DNA of 64,000 bases, taken from positions 310,001 to 374,000 of the forward strand of contig NC_063023.1 in NCBI RefSeq assembly GCF_020509005.1, given 5' to 3'. Positions 10,050 to 21,649 of the stretch are shown piece by piece (position 1 is the stretch's first letter; each line of letters begins with the position of its first letter). The stretch is from Fulvia fulva (lineage: Eukaryota; Ascomycota; Dothideomycetes; Mycosphaerellales; Mycosphaerellaceae). The notes beneath the pieces were generated by a model. It was not told the DNA's origin, did not search any database, and saw nothing but the letters and a program-made list of their open reading frames with translations. The position numbers and the translations under genes were made by a program.

Positions 10050-10780
10050 AAAGAAAGAGAGCGGGTAGCGGTACTATCGTACTAACGCCTCGTAGAGTAG
10101 GTACGCTAGGCGAGTAAATAAGACATTATTATAGCCTAGAAGCTAAAGAGTAGAGACGTACGCTATACGCTCGTAACTATAGCGGGGAGACCGACGCTAC
10201 TATAAAGCGTAGCCTAGGCGGTCGAGGTACTAAACGCGAAGAGCGTAGCGCCGGTCGCGCTAGTATACTAGGCCCTTATATACGGTGTCCGAGTTAATAC
10301 CTTCCTAGTAGATACTAGCCCGGTAGCGATAGGAGAGGCTATCGTAAAGGACAACTAGGCTACTATTCTAGGCCTCGTTATTGCCCTAGCGTACTAGCTA
10401 AAGAAGCCGGAACGAATAGAGCGGAAATACTCGTCGCTCGTACTCGCGTTTAAGTATAATAGTTAGAGGATCTAGGCTATAGAGAAGGGACTATTCTTAG
10501 CCTACTCGTACTACTACGTTAAAAAGTATAACTATATCTATATAGTAACCTAGTACTTCCGGTACTAGGGATTCGGGTATACTATAAAGTATTATTAGTA
10601 GAAGACCTACTACGGCTACTACGCGAAGGTATATAATACTCGTAAATACCCCTAATCTAAGATAAGTAATTACGCTAACTACGGCGGGGACTATAAGGCG
10701 TAGATAGGCGGATAAAGAGTAAAGAGGTAGGTACCGGAATAGACGGTAGGAGTACGCCTAGGTATACGCTAGAGAAGAGG
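10050..10780 (+). pseudogene. LINE ORF1 relic with RIPped zinc knuckles
   Basis: The frame through 10,540-10,720 reads like three successive CCHC knuckles in which most cysteines have become tyrosine (TGC or TGT to TAC or TAT, that is G-to-A in TG). Surviving landmarks include GFGYTIK, YGYYAK and NYANYGGDYKA. Such knuckles are typical of ORF1 nucleic-acid-binding proteins of Tad1-like LINEs. Many TAG codons interrupt the frame. Confidence 0.65.
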
Positions 10781-10789
10781 AGGAATAGC

Positions 10790-13700
10790 GATAGTACTAT
10801 ACCGTCTAAGAGTCGACGCCGACGGCTTCTAGCCGGTTATATATAGGAGTAAGAAGAGGCGGCTATATAGCGATAGACGCTTAATATACGGAGCGGGCCG
10901 ACTAGCGCTTACCGACCCCCGGGCTAAGGGCCTCGGATAGACGCGCCTCGATACGACGATATTCCGCCCTTACGGAGGTAGCGCGCCCTTACTAGTAGCT
11001 ACGCTAGCGACGCCGGCCCGCGATAGGATAGTAAAGGCGAGGGCGAGGGCGACGAGGACGATAATATAGTAGTAAACCTACGGAGGTAGAATAGGGAACT
11101 ATAGCTAATATAATAGTCTAACTATAAATAGTACGCTTACCTAGCTAACTATTATATAGTATAACGCTAATAAGAGTAAGGATAAGGCCTAGAAGCTACT
11201 CCTTAGCCTACTATACTCTAGCCGATACTATATTATCGCTATCTAAGAGTAGTAGATAAATAGAAAGAGGATACTTATAGACCCGAGATACTACCTTATA
11301 GTACGCTAAGGTGACTAGCCGGTAGCGCGGGTCTACTTCTACGTAAGTAAAGAAATCGCGATAATAACTTAGACGACCTATACCTACTCTAGGGATATAG
11401 CCTCTCTACGGCTACGCCTTACCGACGGTAAGATAGTAGCTATCTATAACACCTATAACCCGTACTTAGTACCGGGCTCGATAGAAGACGATAGCTAGTC
11501 GGCTACCCTCTACTAGCTCTAAGAAGCTCTCTAAGAGGAAGCTAATATATATATCCTAGTCGGCGACCTTAACCTCTACTACCTAAGATAGGGAGGCGAT
11601 AGCGTACTCTCGGCCTATAGCGCCGTAGACGCGCTTATTAGTCTAGTAGAGGCATCCGGCCTTAGCCTAGTACTTCCCGTAGGTACGGCTACGTATTAGT
11701 AGAAAAATACGACCTAGACGCTTAACCTAACCTTTACGATATAGTAGATAGCCTAGCGGACTATCTTCTACGATACGGACCTAGAACTCGATACCGGCTA
11801 TCTAGACTACCTAGCTATCTATACGACGTTCGACGTAATATACCTATAGGCGCTACTAGCCCTAGAACTACGGCCTTAGTAGAGGAGAGCGGACTAGAAG
11901 GAGATTAATAAGGTACTAAAAGAACGAATAAGGGCCCTCGTACCGCCGGTACCCCTCCGCTTAGAGGCGGAAATCGACGCGGCGGTAGGGAGCCTATAGT
12001 AGTATATAGTAAGAGTAATCCGGGATAAGATCTCCTATACTCGACCCTCGAAGTACGCGTCGCTAGCCTAGTCGTAGGAATACGTAGACGTAGTCCGTAT
12101 AACGGTAGCGGGGCGGCGCCGGTAGAACGAGACGAAATAGGACGCTATATACGCCCGATACTACCGACTAGATAACGAGAAGGGTAGGATTATTAGGCGC
12201 TAGGGTAATATTACGTAGCGTAACGCCGTCCGTAAAGTTATAGGAGACCGAAGTAAGGTCTAGAAGCTCGTTAAGTAGGCGTATATAAGGAAGCCGGAGA
12301 CGCCGCTACTACTACTATAGTTCTTACCTATCTATAATAGGTAAGGGGTCCTCTAGGAAGCCTAGTAAGGTAGAGCCGACGCGCTAGTAGAGGCGTTCTT
12401 CCCTCCTCCGGTTACTACCCGACTCGACGATATCGAAGGCTTTATATACCTAACAGAGCCCGAGACTAGCTAAGAAGTAACGGAGGCGGAGGTACTAATA
12501 GTACTAAAAGCGGCGCTACTAGATAAGGCCCTAGGACGAGATAAGATCCCTAGCCGATTCTTTAAGTACTACCGCTAGACGCTCGCCCCGTACCTCGCGG
12601 GGCTATTTACGGTATACCTCTAGTAGTTATATATACCGACCCCCTTCCGGTACTCGAGTAAAGTCGTCCTCTATAAGGAGAGTAAGGCTAGATACGACAT
12701 TAGGAAGGCCTACCGCCCGATAGCCCTACTTAGTACGATCGGTAAGGCGCTAGAGCGTATTATAGCCGATCGTATCTCTAAGCTAGCCGAGGAGTACTAG
12801 CTCCTCCTAGCCGAGTAGATAGGAGCCCGACTAGGGCGGTCTACGACGACCGCCCTAGAACTCGTTACGGAATAGGTTTATATAATCTAGGTAATACGCT
12901 AATAATAGGTCGCTACCCTACTATTAGGGCGAGAGCCTAGCCTATAAGATATAAGGGTAAAAGCGAGAATATAGGTACAAAGTGTAGATATAAAAGGGTA
13001 TAGTATAATTGCTACACAAAACAAAAGACGAAGGAAGCAAGAGAGGCCTAGGGAAGGCCAGATATTTATACGCGACCCTCGCGAGTGCGTGTCCCCGTAT
13101 TAATAGGGCTAACCCGTACGAAGCCGCGCTTAGTAGCTTTACTCAAAACCTTATTCTAACCTACTCTACGTTCCGAGTCTTCTACGTGCTTCTTCTAGGG
13201 TCTAGCGTAGTCGCGGGTACTCGCGGGAGTACCGTGAGTTATATAGTTACGAGCCGAAGTGAATCTGTTAAGGTTTAGTAGAGGGGTAAATTTAGAGGGC
13301 TAGGTCCCGTAGTAAATATTACGGGGTATATAATTCTTAGCGCTTATATACTAAGCTAGACTGTCACTTCTTGACGACTTCTAAGCACTCTAAGGCTCTT
13401 CTGTCCCCACCTTCTATACTCTCTATAGGGAGACTATAACACCTACTATCTCTTAATAATTTAGGGGCGTTTAATAAAGTTTCCTACGCCCGACTACTCT
13501 ATAACCTCTAGACGAAAGGTCTACCTAGCTAGCTCGTCGCGTTCGTTAAGTCCTTCCTTAGTAACCGGTCTACGTAGCTCGTCCTAGAGGAGTAGCGTAA
13601 ACCTTAGATACGGCCTATAGAAACGGGGATTCTATAGAGCTTATCGCTCTCTCCGATCCTCTTCCTTTTCTTCGCCTCTACGCTCCTCCCGCTACTTAGG

Positions 13701-15420
13701 GGAAGCGCCGGCGGTACTAACTCCTATATAGGCTTTATTAACGATATAAATATCCTAATATATAGCGACTTAACCGAGACTAATTACCGCTAACTCGAAG
13801 CGGCGCTCGAGGTATATAACGACTAGGTAGCGCGATACGGGGTAGTCTTTATGCCTAAGAAGTACTAGATAATTTACCTTATAAGGACCCTAAAGAAGTA
13901 TAACCTCTAAGCTACGATCGAGGCCGGGACCGGCGTAAGCTAGATTACTCTATAGCTATCTATCCGGGTCTTAGGATTCTAAGTAGATACGTAACTCCGG
14001 TAGTACGCTTACCTAAAGTAGCTCTAGTAGCGGGGAGACTAGAACAAAGCCTTAGTTATACGCCTCGCGGCCTCTATATAGGGCGTAGCCTTCGTAAAGG
14101 CACGCTAGCTATATAGCTCTATCGTCCGACCGGCGATTACCTTTAGGGTACTAGTCTAGTATCTATTCTACGCGACTAGCTAGATAAAGTATATTTAAAA
14201 CGTATAGAACGAATATCTACGTAGGACGACCGGGGTATACCGTACTATACCGACGTAGGTCCTAGAAGCGGATACGTAGATCGCGCTACTAGATCTTTAC
14301 CTCTAATAGCTCGCTATAGGCTATACGCTCTAGACGGCGAATAGTAAGGTAGGGAGCGATATCCGCGCGGCGTACTAGGCGATTACGACACGCCTTCGAT
14401 CTATAGCGCCTAAAAAGAAGATAGGATTATAGGCCTAGCGGTAGCTAGATACGTAATAAACCCTAATAGTAAAGTTCCGAGTATAGGCCCTAGCTAGTTA
14501 TATACTAGTAATAGGAGCGGGATAGGGACGCGAAGAATAGAAGGCTATAGTAAATGCGGTCCGTAGATATATATAGGGAATCTAGGATAAGCGCTAGGAA
14601 AAAGGCGAAAGGTACCTAAATAGGTAACTACTACGGCGACGAGCGTACCGACGAGAAGACGAGGTAGCGGTAAAGATAGGACCTATTAGCCGAGATAGAG
14701 TAATACTCTTCTAAGCCCTTCCCCGCCTATAGGTAATAGTCGCGATACTACTCCGCTCGGAATATATTAGGTTTAAGGACTATCTATATCGCTAAAAGGT
14801 ACCGGGAGTAGATAGTAGCCTATATAAATATAGACGTGTCTAGACGCCGAAATACGTCGTACTATTCTACCTACGCTTTATAGAAGCCTAGTAGGTAATA
14901 CGCCTCGAGACTAGGGCTATAGACTTCTAATATATAATAGGTAAAGCGTATAGGATACGAGTAGCGGTACGAATAGTAATACGGACCGGCCTACTATAGT
15001 AGTTCTAGATAGCGGGTAAGATAGTAGTAAGGATAGGGGAGATAGCCTAGGAGGAAGAGCTCTAGGAAGCCTTCGAAGGCGCCCTACGTATAGACGTAGT
15101 AGAACTCCGGTAGTACTAACGACTATATAGGCGGGTAGACCGTAGCCTATAGCGACCCCGAGTATAGGAGGAGTAGCGATAGGAGTACTAATAGAGTATA
15201 GAAGCCCGGAAGGGTCGACTCGTCGTCTACTCGACGGCTAGCTCGTTTTCCGCTCGACGGTCGACCTATCTCCTACTTAATAGGCGACCCGCCTCTACTA
15301 ATAGTCGACCTATTATCTACTCGATAGTCGGCTAGCTACTAATACTCGTTCCTAGGTACCGGGTAGATTAGTACTCCGGGGCGGCTAACTACCTAGTACT
15401 TACCGCTTCTAGTACGATAG
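10790..15420 (+). pseudogene. LINE ORF2 relic (endonuclease, RT, RNase H), interrupted by a solo LTR
   Basis: Segments readable through stops include the endonuclease VGDLNL (about 11,555-11,575), an RT segment KALGRDKIPSRFFKYYR at about 12,515-12,575 followed by a YLAGLFTVYL-like stretch, and the catalytic strand reading FINDINIL near 13,731-13,755, which in an active copy would carry DD. The solo LTR with its 5-bp duplication separates the two RT halves. It is non-functional through dozens of TAG codons. Confidence 0.72.
12922..13441 (-). repeat. RIPped solo LTR of the gypsy B family, TSD CCTAC
   Basis: The 520-bp sequence aligns along its length with the 443-bp LTRs of gypsy element B at 21,142 and 26,836, apart from an extra 77-bp block at about 13,194-13,270. 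Its termini have been RIPped from TGTCA...TGACA to TATTA...TAACA. It is flanked on both sides by CCTAC (12,917-12,921 and 13,442-13,446), a 5-bp target-site duplication, so the internal region was lost by LTR-LTR recombination. The strand is given as that of element B. Confidence 0.88.
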
Positions 15421-15570
15421 ATTAACTAATAAGTAATAGAGAGAACTTACTAATACCTAAAGAGGGGTTTTCCCGTACGACGGTTTTCCTCTCTCTCTTC
15501 CTTAATAGCCCCCGGTCTCGTAGACCTTTTAGGAGCTAGATAGGTATTATAAATATATTTATTTATATTG

Positions 15571-16270
15571 ATTAAGAATATCTAAGAAGCGTATACGGTA
15601 GGAGACGCTATAGTAAGAGACCTTAATAAGCTACGATAAGTAGACGTAGACCGTAAGTAACGGATATATAATATCTTCGTAGTTATACGGTCTAAGCTTA
15701 CTACCTACCTTATTAGTATAACGACCGAGCTAGGATAAGAGCTTATATATAGCCGGACTACCCTTAGAGCGAAATACTAGGCTCTTAAGGATTACTACGG
15801 CCAAGACAATATACTACCTAAGCGGTAGCTTATACTTAAGCTATTAAGGCTATAAAAAGCTAGCGTACGTAGAATCGATAATTAGTACTTAGACTAGTTT
15901 ATATTATAAACTAAGATACTTAAGTATAATTACGCTAAGTACGACGACCTTAGTAGACACTTCTTACTTACTACTTAGTAGAAGTAGGCTCTAGCCTACG
16001 GTACTTCTCTATATAATAAGTAGAAGCGTAATAAGATATTACTATTATAGACGACTAACTACCTTAGTAAGTAAGGGCGCCTCTAGTAACCTTAGAATAC
16101 TTCTCTATATAATAAGTAGAAGCGTAATAAGATATTACTATTATAGACGACTAACTACCTTAGTAAGTAAGGGCGCCTCTAGTGACCTTAGAATACCTTA
16201 CGCGTAGGTTTTATTAAATAGGTACGGATTGCGTAGCCGTAGAAGATAGGAATTACAGATTATATAAATA
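15571..16270 (+). pseudogene. Copia-type gag relic, RIPped
   Basis: A plus-strand frame reads like the UBN2/gag region of Ty1/copia elements. It shows AVDLLRQVDVDRK-like, YLISITTELG, ALKDYYGQDNILPKR and YAKYDDLSRHFL segments, with Gln codons replaced by TAG. It contains a 96-bp tandem duplication (16,002-16,193). The pol piece that follows lies on the opposite strand, so it belongs to another copy. Confidence 0.5.
16002..16193 (+). repeat. 96-bp tandem duplication in the gag relic
   Basis: Two adjacent 96-bp copies start TACTTCTCTATATAATAAG at 16,002 and 16,098. They differ at one visible base near the 3' end (TAACC versus TGACC). Because 96 is divisible by 3, the duplication keeps frame. 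Confidence 0.9.
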
Positions 16271-16480
16271 AAGAAGGATCTAATAGGATAGCGTATATCT
16301 ATATATAGTATCGCTAGTTAATAGTATAGGTGTTTTAGGAGAGATAGCTATACTTAGGACTTAACTAGTAAGCCCTAACTACTAATCCCCCTAAGCACCT
16401 AATATTAACCCTATAACCTATATATTCTTAACACTCCTACTTAGGTCAGAAGGTCTTAAACAATCCCTTATATAAGCTAG
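16271..16480. other. RIPped sequence without a recognisable feature
   Basis: The composition changes here from CA/TG-free DNA to moderately RIPped DNA, marking the junction of two repeat copies. No frame is readable. Confidence 0.4.
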
Positions 16481-17830
16481 AGCTACCTTATAAAGTTTGA
16501 AACTACTAGCTATTATTAGGCTTAGTTAGCCTATTAGTAACTATACTATTTATGTAGTAGTAATCTACTATAATCTTCCTTTACTACAAGAGATTCCTGA
16601 TATAGTAGTATACTACATCAATATGCTTTGACCTATTATAGATATAGGTATCTTTAATAGAGGTCAAAGCTACTTAGTTATTACCTATAAGCTTCACGGG
16701 TCTTAGCTCATTAACAGTACTACTTGCCTTAATCCTAGGTTAGAATAAACACTCTCTAACTAGGTCAGGACACCTTATCTCTCTAAGGACTATAGCAAGA
16801 AACTGTAACTACTTAGCTACTACATTTATAGCTATGAACTTAGCCTCTATTATTGATGTAGTAACAGACTTCTGCTTCCTACTTATCTAGGACATAGGTG
16901 ATCTATAAAGGAACTATATATGTCTAAGGATTAAGACTCTATCTGCCTTGTCTATAGTATAATTAGAATCTAAGTATCCCTAGAGAATACCTCCTCCTCT
17001 TCTATATATTAAGCCTAGGCCTAGGTATGATCTTAGATATCTAGAGAGTTTCGTTAAAGCTCTAAGATGTTACTTTAAAGGGTTAGTAACATATGAGCTA
17101 ATTCTTCTAAGGGGGAAAGTAAGGTCTAGCCTTATTATTATTATTAGCTATATCTAGGTACTATTGTAACTCTAGTACTCCTATTTGTTACACCTCTTAT
17201 CTATAGTAGCTAAAGGTCTTAGATCCCTATAGCTATCTATAGGTAAGAGTATAGTAGTGGCTTTCTCTAGAGAGATGCCTATCTTAGTAAGGTTAGTTTA
17301 GATATAGTGTCTCTAATCAAGCTTTATAGTACCTTAGGACCTATATCTTATAATCCTTATTCTAAGGATCTTCTTAGGTTCCCTAAGATCTTTGATCTTG
17401 AATACTCTTCTAAATTTAGCCTTAAACTACTGAATATCTAATAGCTTTAGAGCTATAATCGGGATGTTATCTATATAGGTAAGGACTATAATGTCTCTTC
17501 CTCTATAGATAAGTAGGTATAGATCTACCTAGGACTAGGTAGATCTAATCTATTCTAGCTTAGTAATATAGAGCTTGTTCTAATCTCTAGCTACTTACTT
17601 CGGTCTATATAGGCTTCTAAGGACCTTAAAGACTATATTTAGTAGAATTTCAATACCTAGGGGTAGGATTATATAGATGTCTTTAAGAGGGCTACTTTCG
17701 GTAAAAGTATTGTTTATATCTACCTAGTACATCTCGAGAGCTCTCTTATATACTATAGCTATAAAGACCCTAAGGGTAAAATGTGTTACGAGGCGGTAGA
17801 GCTAGTCCTCGTAAAGCGCCGAAGGCCGAC
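16480..17830 (-). pseudogene. Ty1/copia pol relic (RT and RNase H region), moderate RIP
   Basis: The minus strand reads a copia reverse transcriptase: MYWVDINNTF and KDIYIILPLGIE segments near 17,650-17,740, KVLRSLYRPK near 17,600, an active-site strand YIDNIPI near 17,458-17,490 (DD in live elements), then KFRRVFKIKDL and an RNase H part down to about 16,500. CA and TG are partly retained, so RIP is lighter than in the flanking relics. No integrase or gag of the same orientation was seen. Confidence 0.68.
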
Positions 17831-18660
17831 TACTAATTAGTACGACCTATATAACGGCTATATTTTATATAGAAAGAACAGCTCTTCTATAAATCGAATA
17901 TAGGCTTCCCTATTACTTAAACGACTATAGTATAAGTACTATACGAAGGAGTTAGAAACGGATGTTACCCTTTAGGCCTTCCTTAAATATAGGACGTTAT
18001 AACTACTTAACTAAAGAGCCGTAAAATAAATGATTAAATGAGCAACAACACTATTAATAGTCTATATATCCTTACTAAAGCCCTCTATCTCTCTTTCTAT
18101 ATTCCCCCTCCCCCGTAGTTACTACCCTCTACCTATTAGTTATGTTCTTATCCTTATCTATATCTATCTTATCGCTATTATCTTCAAAACCTTACGATAG
18201 CTTAAACTTATCTTTACTAATAAACCCGCTAAGATTATCTATAGCCTAGCTTTACTACTTAGCTTAGTCGATTATCCGCTATTAATCTTGCTTAGCCTAT
18301 TGCCGCTACTACTACTAACGGTACTAAGATCGAGTAATATTACTCGAATCTAGCGGCGGAGTAGGACCTACGGCTGTCTAGATAGGGCGCCTAAAGGGAT
18401 TAATATAACGAGCCGGTATAGGTATACGATAAGACATATTTCTAGTATATCTCCCTATAGCGGCACCTATATAAGTATAGCCTAGCTAACCTAGTAGCGG
18501 AAGCTCTTCGACTAAGTATACCGGTATAGGGTTAGAATCTATATAAAGGATAGGATTATGCTAATTAGGCTTATAACGGTAGTCGTTAGACATTAAGACA
18601 CCTATACTACTAATTAGACTATCTATAGGATCTATAGCTTCTAATTATATACCGTAGGTA
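17831..18660. other. RIPped or AT-biased sequence, no gene identified
   Basis: No frame is convincing. Pyrimidine-rich stretches (18,060-18,200) and scattered TAG codons are seen. It may contain the flank, or part of the 5' LTR, of copia element E; no LTR partner was recognised. Confidence 0.35.
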
Positions 18661-19091
18661 CTTTCCCCGCGTTATAAATAAGCGGGCTATACTAAAAAGG
18701 GAAACACCCCGGATATCCTAACATCCCGGCGAAAAATCAGCGCTAGTCTCGGCAAACCTTCCGTTTACGGAAGTACCCCGCATTTCGAAGCTACGAGGAT
18801 TGTAACCTACTATAATTATTACAACTTCGTCAATTCGATAACTCGACAACCCTACGACCTTAAAATTCAAACTAACCTGTTTCCGGATCGGGAATATACG
18901 ACAAATCTAACTATAGAGAGCCTATAGCGTTACAAAGTCCCTTCGGAGCGCTATCCTAAGTAATTAGGAATTTTAGCGTTACTAGTAGTATAAAATCCTT
19001 ACGAGGAACCTACTAGCAATCCGTATACTAATACGCTAGGACGAAAAATAGCGAAATCTAAGGGCGGGAGCCTACAAAAGTAGCTAAAGTA

Positions 19092-19479
19092 TTGTGCCTA
19101 TCTCTCTATAAAAGAAAAGGGCGATTTTTAAATAAAGCTCTTTACTTTCTAAAGGACGCTTTTTTTAAGATATCTTTAAACAATAAGACATTTAATATTA
19201 CGCGTCTAAGGGGCCAATCTAATTATAAATTTTGGGCCCTAAGGATAAAAGCGTACCTTACGAAAGAAGGCCTAAATAAGGCTATAGAGGAACCTATTAC
19301 GGACGATAAAGAAATTAAAAACAAAGCGCTCGCCGTTATTAGGTTATCTATCGAGGACGGGCCTCTTCTACAAATTCAAAATAAGAATACGGCCCTAGAA
19401 GCGTGGAATTCCTTAGAGGACTTATATATTCCTAAAGGATTTAATCCTTCGTTCTTACTTTTAAGAGAGCTATTTAATA
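19092..19479 (+). pseudogene. Copia E gag, N-terminal part (interrupted)
   Basis: The frame shows the copia gag opening: LRGQSNYKFWALRIKAYL, then ALAVIRLSIEDG and ALEAWNSLEDLY, ending LLRELFN at the LINE insertion. Position 19,092 is a TTG in an open frame, so the true start may be slightly upstream. The codons after ELFN belong to the LINE tail; the proper continuation begins at 30,627. Confidence 0.78.
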
Positions 19480-19500
19480 GATAGATAGATAGATTTGTTA

Positions 19501-21141
19501 TTCCCCTGTTCTAGGACCCTATCCGGCCTATATAGGTATATATCTATTGTTATGTATAAAGGGAAACCCGAATAGGTGAAAACTCTTCCCGCCCCCGACT
19601 ACTCCTTATCTAGATTAGCTTTCCCTCTAAACGTACGTAGTCTATATTACTACCCCGTTAGCCCCCGCTCCTAGCCGGTCTCGTCGCGCTACGTCGTGTC
19701 CTCTCTTCCTATACTACTCCTACTAGGCGGTACTATTCTAGCTAGCCCTTCTCTAGTATCTAGTTCGTAATACGCCGTAGGTCCTTAGCGTTGTCAAGAA
19801 GTGCCCAAATCGTCCGGTTCCTCGCCTTTACTATCTACTCCCCCCTTCCTAGCGACTACCTCGGATAGACGAGGAGTACGTACTATATATTTTAGGAGTA
19901 ATAGCCGTAGGGGTAGCTAGTATTCGTATATTCTAGAACCTTCCTCTATAATAGGTACCCCTAGAGGCCGATATGTTCGCTTCGTAGTTAGGTTACTATA
20001 CTACTCTATACCCTCGTAAGGCGGTAGTAGATAAGCTTCGAGGGGTACTTAACCGCGGATTTCGTAGCTAACTATTCCTTAGGTTATCCCGCTAGCTAAG
20101 GGCGTCTACTATGTCCTATAACCTAGTTGTTCTACCTTTCCTTCTATAGTTACTCTATAAACAATTTCTTACCCTCCTATTATATTACTAGCTATTCGTC
20201 CCTTACCCGGTAGTTTGGCTCGTTTCCGGGTCGAATGCCCTTATACGCTAGTACTAATTCGCGGGCCCTTACGACTATACTAGTAATGACCTTCTATACT
20301 AGGTACTATACCGATTTGCCTAAGTAGGAGGTCCGTAGTCCCTAGATATATAGGTCGATCGGCGGTATAGCGGTCTCGTGCTTAAGTATCCTCGTTAGTA
20401 TCGACTTATATACCCCGGTAACCTTCCTTAGGCATTAGTTTTAGATCTTCGCTAGCGGCGCGACGAGTCCCTTTAATAGGTAGGCCCTCTCGCCTAAGGA
20501 CTATACTTAGTTACTATAGGTAAGGACTAGCCGTATAATAGCCGTATATAGAAGTCGTAACTACCGGAAGTCCGCCCCCTATATAGACGTAGTAAGCCTC
20601 TAGTATAATACTATATTCTGTTTAGCTTTCCGTAATATTGCCTATACGTACTTCCTCTACCGTAGCGCCGGGTCTACCTATAGTCCGAGGATCCTAAGCT
20701 AATTTACCGGGTTAGTCGTATACCCCTATATCTAGATAGAAGCTTATATATTATAGAACCGTAGCCGGCGCGTAAAGTGTATCAGATTATACTTTTCTAG
20801 GGTAAACCGAGCCCCGTGCCTCCTAGCCTAGTCCTCGTAGATCTTGTGCTTCTCTTCTAGTAGCCTATAGTTCTCCTTAGTCGAGGAAGACTACGCTAGG
20901 ATATTTATATCGTCTACGAAGCCGCTCGTAGCGGTGTTCTAGGATTCTAGGGCTAGGAGTAGCGTCGCTATAAAGAAGAGGAACAGAATAGGTACTAGCG
21001 TTAAGCCTTATAGGATTCTAGTATAGACTACTTAAAATAGGCTTCTATACTAGCCGACTAGGATCGACGTACTACGGTTTTAGAGGTAGGACCGTACGAA
21101 GTTAACAAGCTACTTAGGGAGTCCTTTCGACCTTAGGATAT
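19501..21141 (-). pseudogene. LINE C ORF2, 3' half (RT catalytic strand to C-terminus)
   Basis: The minus strand reads RT from VNFVRSYL-like sequence near 21,100, through FVDDINILA at 20,894-20,926 (both catalytic Asp codons survive), to a C-terminal region that fades out by about 19,900. Trp and Gln positions are TAG. A short patch at 19,793-19,815 keeps CA and TG where the sister copy at 3720-4372 has TA. Confidence 0.7.
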
Positions 21142-21584
21142 TGTTAGGGCGAGAGCCTAGCCTATAAGATGTAAGGGTGAAAGCGAGAATATAGGTACGA
21201 AGTGTAGATGTAAAAGGGTATAGTATGATTGCTACATAAAACAAAAGACGAAGAAAGCAAGAGAGGCCTAGGGAAGGCCAGATATTTATACGCGACCCTC
21301 GCGAGTACGTGTCCCCGTATTAACAGGGCTAACCCGTACGAAGCCGCGCTTAGCAGCTTTGCTCAAAACCTTATTCCAACCTGCCCTACGTTCCGAGTCT
21401 TCCACGTGCTTCAAGGTTTAGTAGAGGGGTGAATTTGGAGGGCTAGGTCCCGTAGTGAATGTTGCGGGGTATGTGATTCTTGGCGCTCACACACTAAGCT
21501 AGACTGTCACTTCTTGACGACTTCTAAGCGCTCTAAGGCTCTTCTGTCCCCACCTTCTGTACACTCTATAGGGAGACCATGACA
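21142..21584 (-). repeat. 3' LTR of gypsy element B
   Basis: The 443-bp LTR starts TGTTAGGGCG (RIPped from TGTCA) and ends CCATGACA on the plus strand. It differs from the partner at 26,836 mainly by CA-to-TA and TG-to-TA changes; for example GATGTAAG and AATATAGGTAC replace GATGCAAG and AATGCAGGTGC. LTR divergence here therefore measures RIP rather than age. Confidence 0.93.
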
Positions 21585-21649
21585 GTAGCCCCCCCGAACA
21601 AAGCTGAGTTCCTACGAAGCCGTAGTAGTTCTACATATCGAGGATGTTT

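Larger units (their letters stand above)
10000..15570 (+). mobile_element. LINE (Tad1/I-like) relic, saturated RIP, split by a solo LTR (LINE A)
   Basis: Plus-strand remnants appear in LINE order: ORF1 with CCHC-like knuckles (about 10,540-10,720), an apurinic-type endonuclease with a VGDLNL motif near 11,555-11,575, reverse transcriptase (12,500-12,900 and 13,450-14,100; active-site strand reading FINDIN near 13,731-13,750), then an RNase H/C-terminal region to about 15,420. The 3' UTR contains GAGGGGTTTTCCC near 15,462 and ends in an A/T-rich tail near 15,540-15,570. The same 3' UTR motif occurs in LINE D, so they are related. A solo LTR interrupts the RT at 12,922-13,441. The 5' end is approximate. 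Confidence 0.78.
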
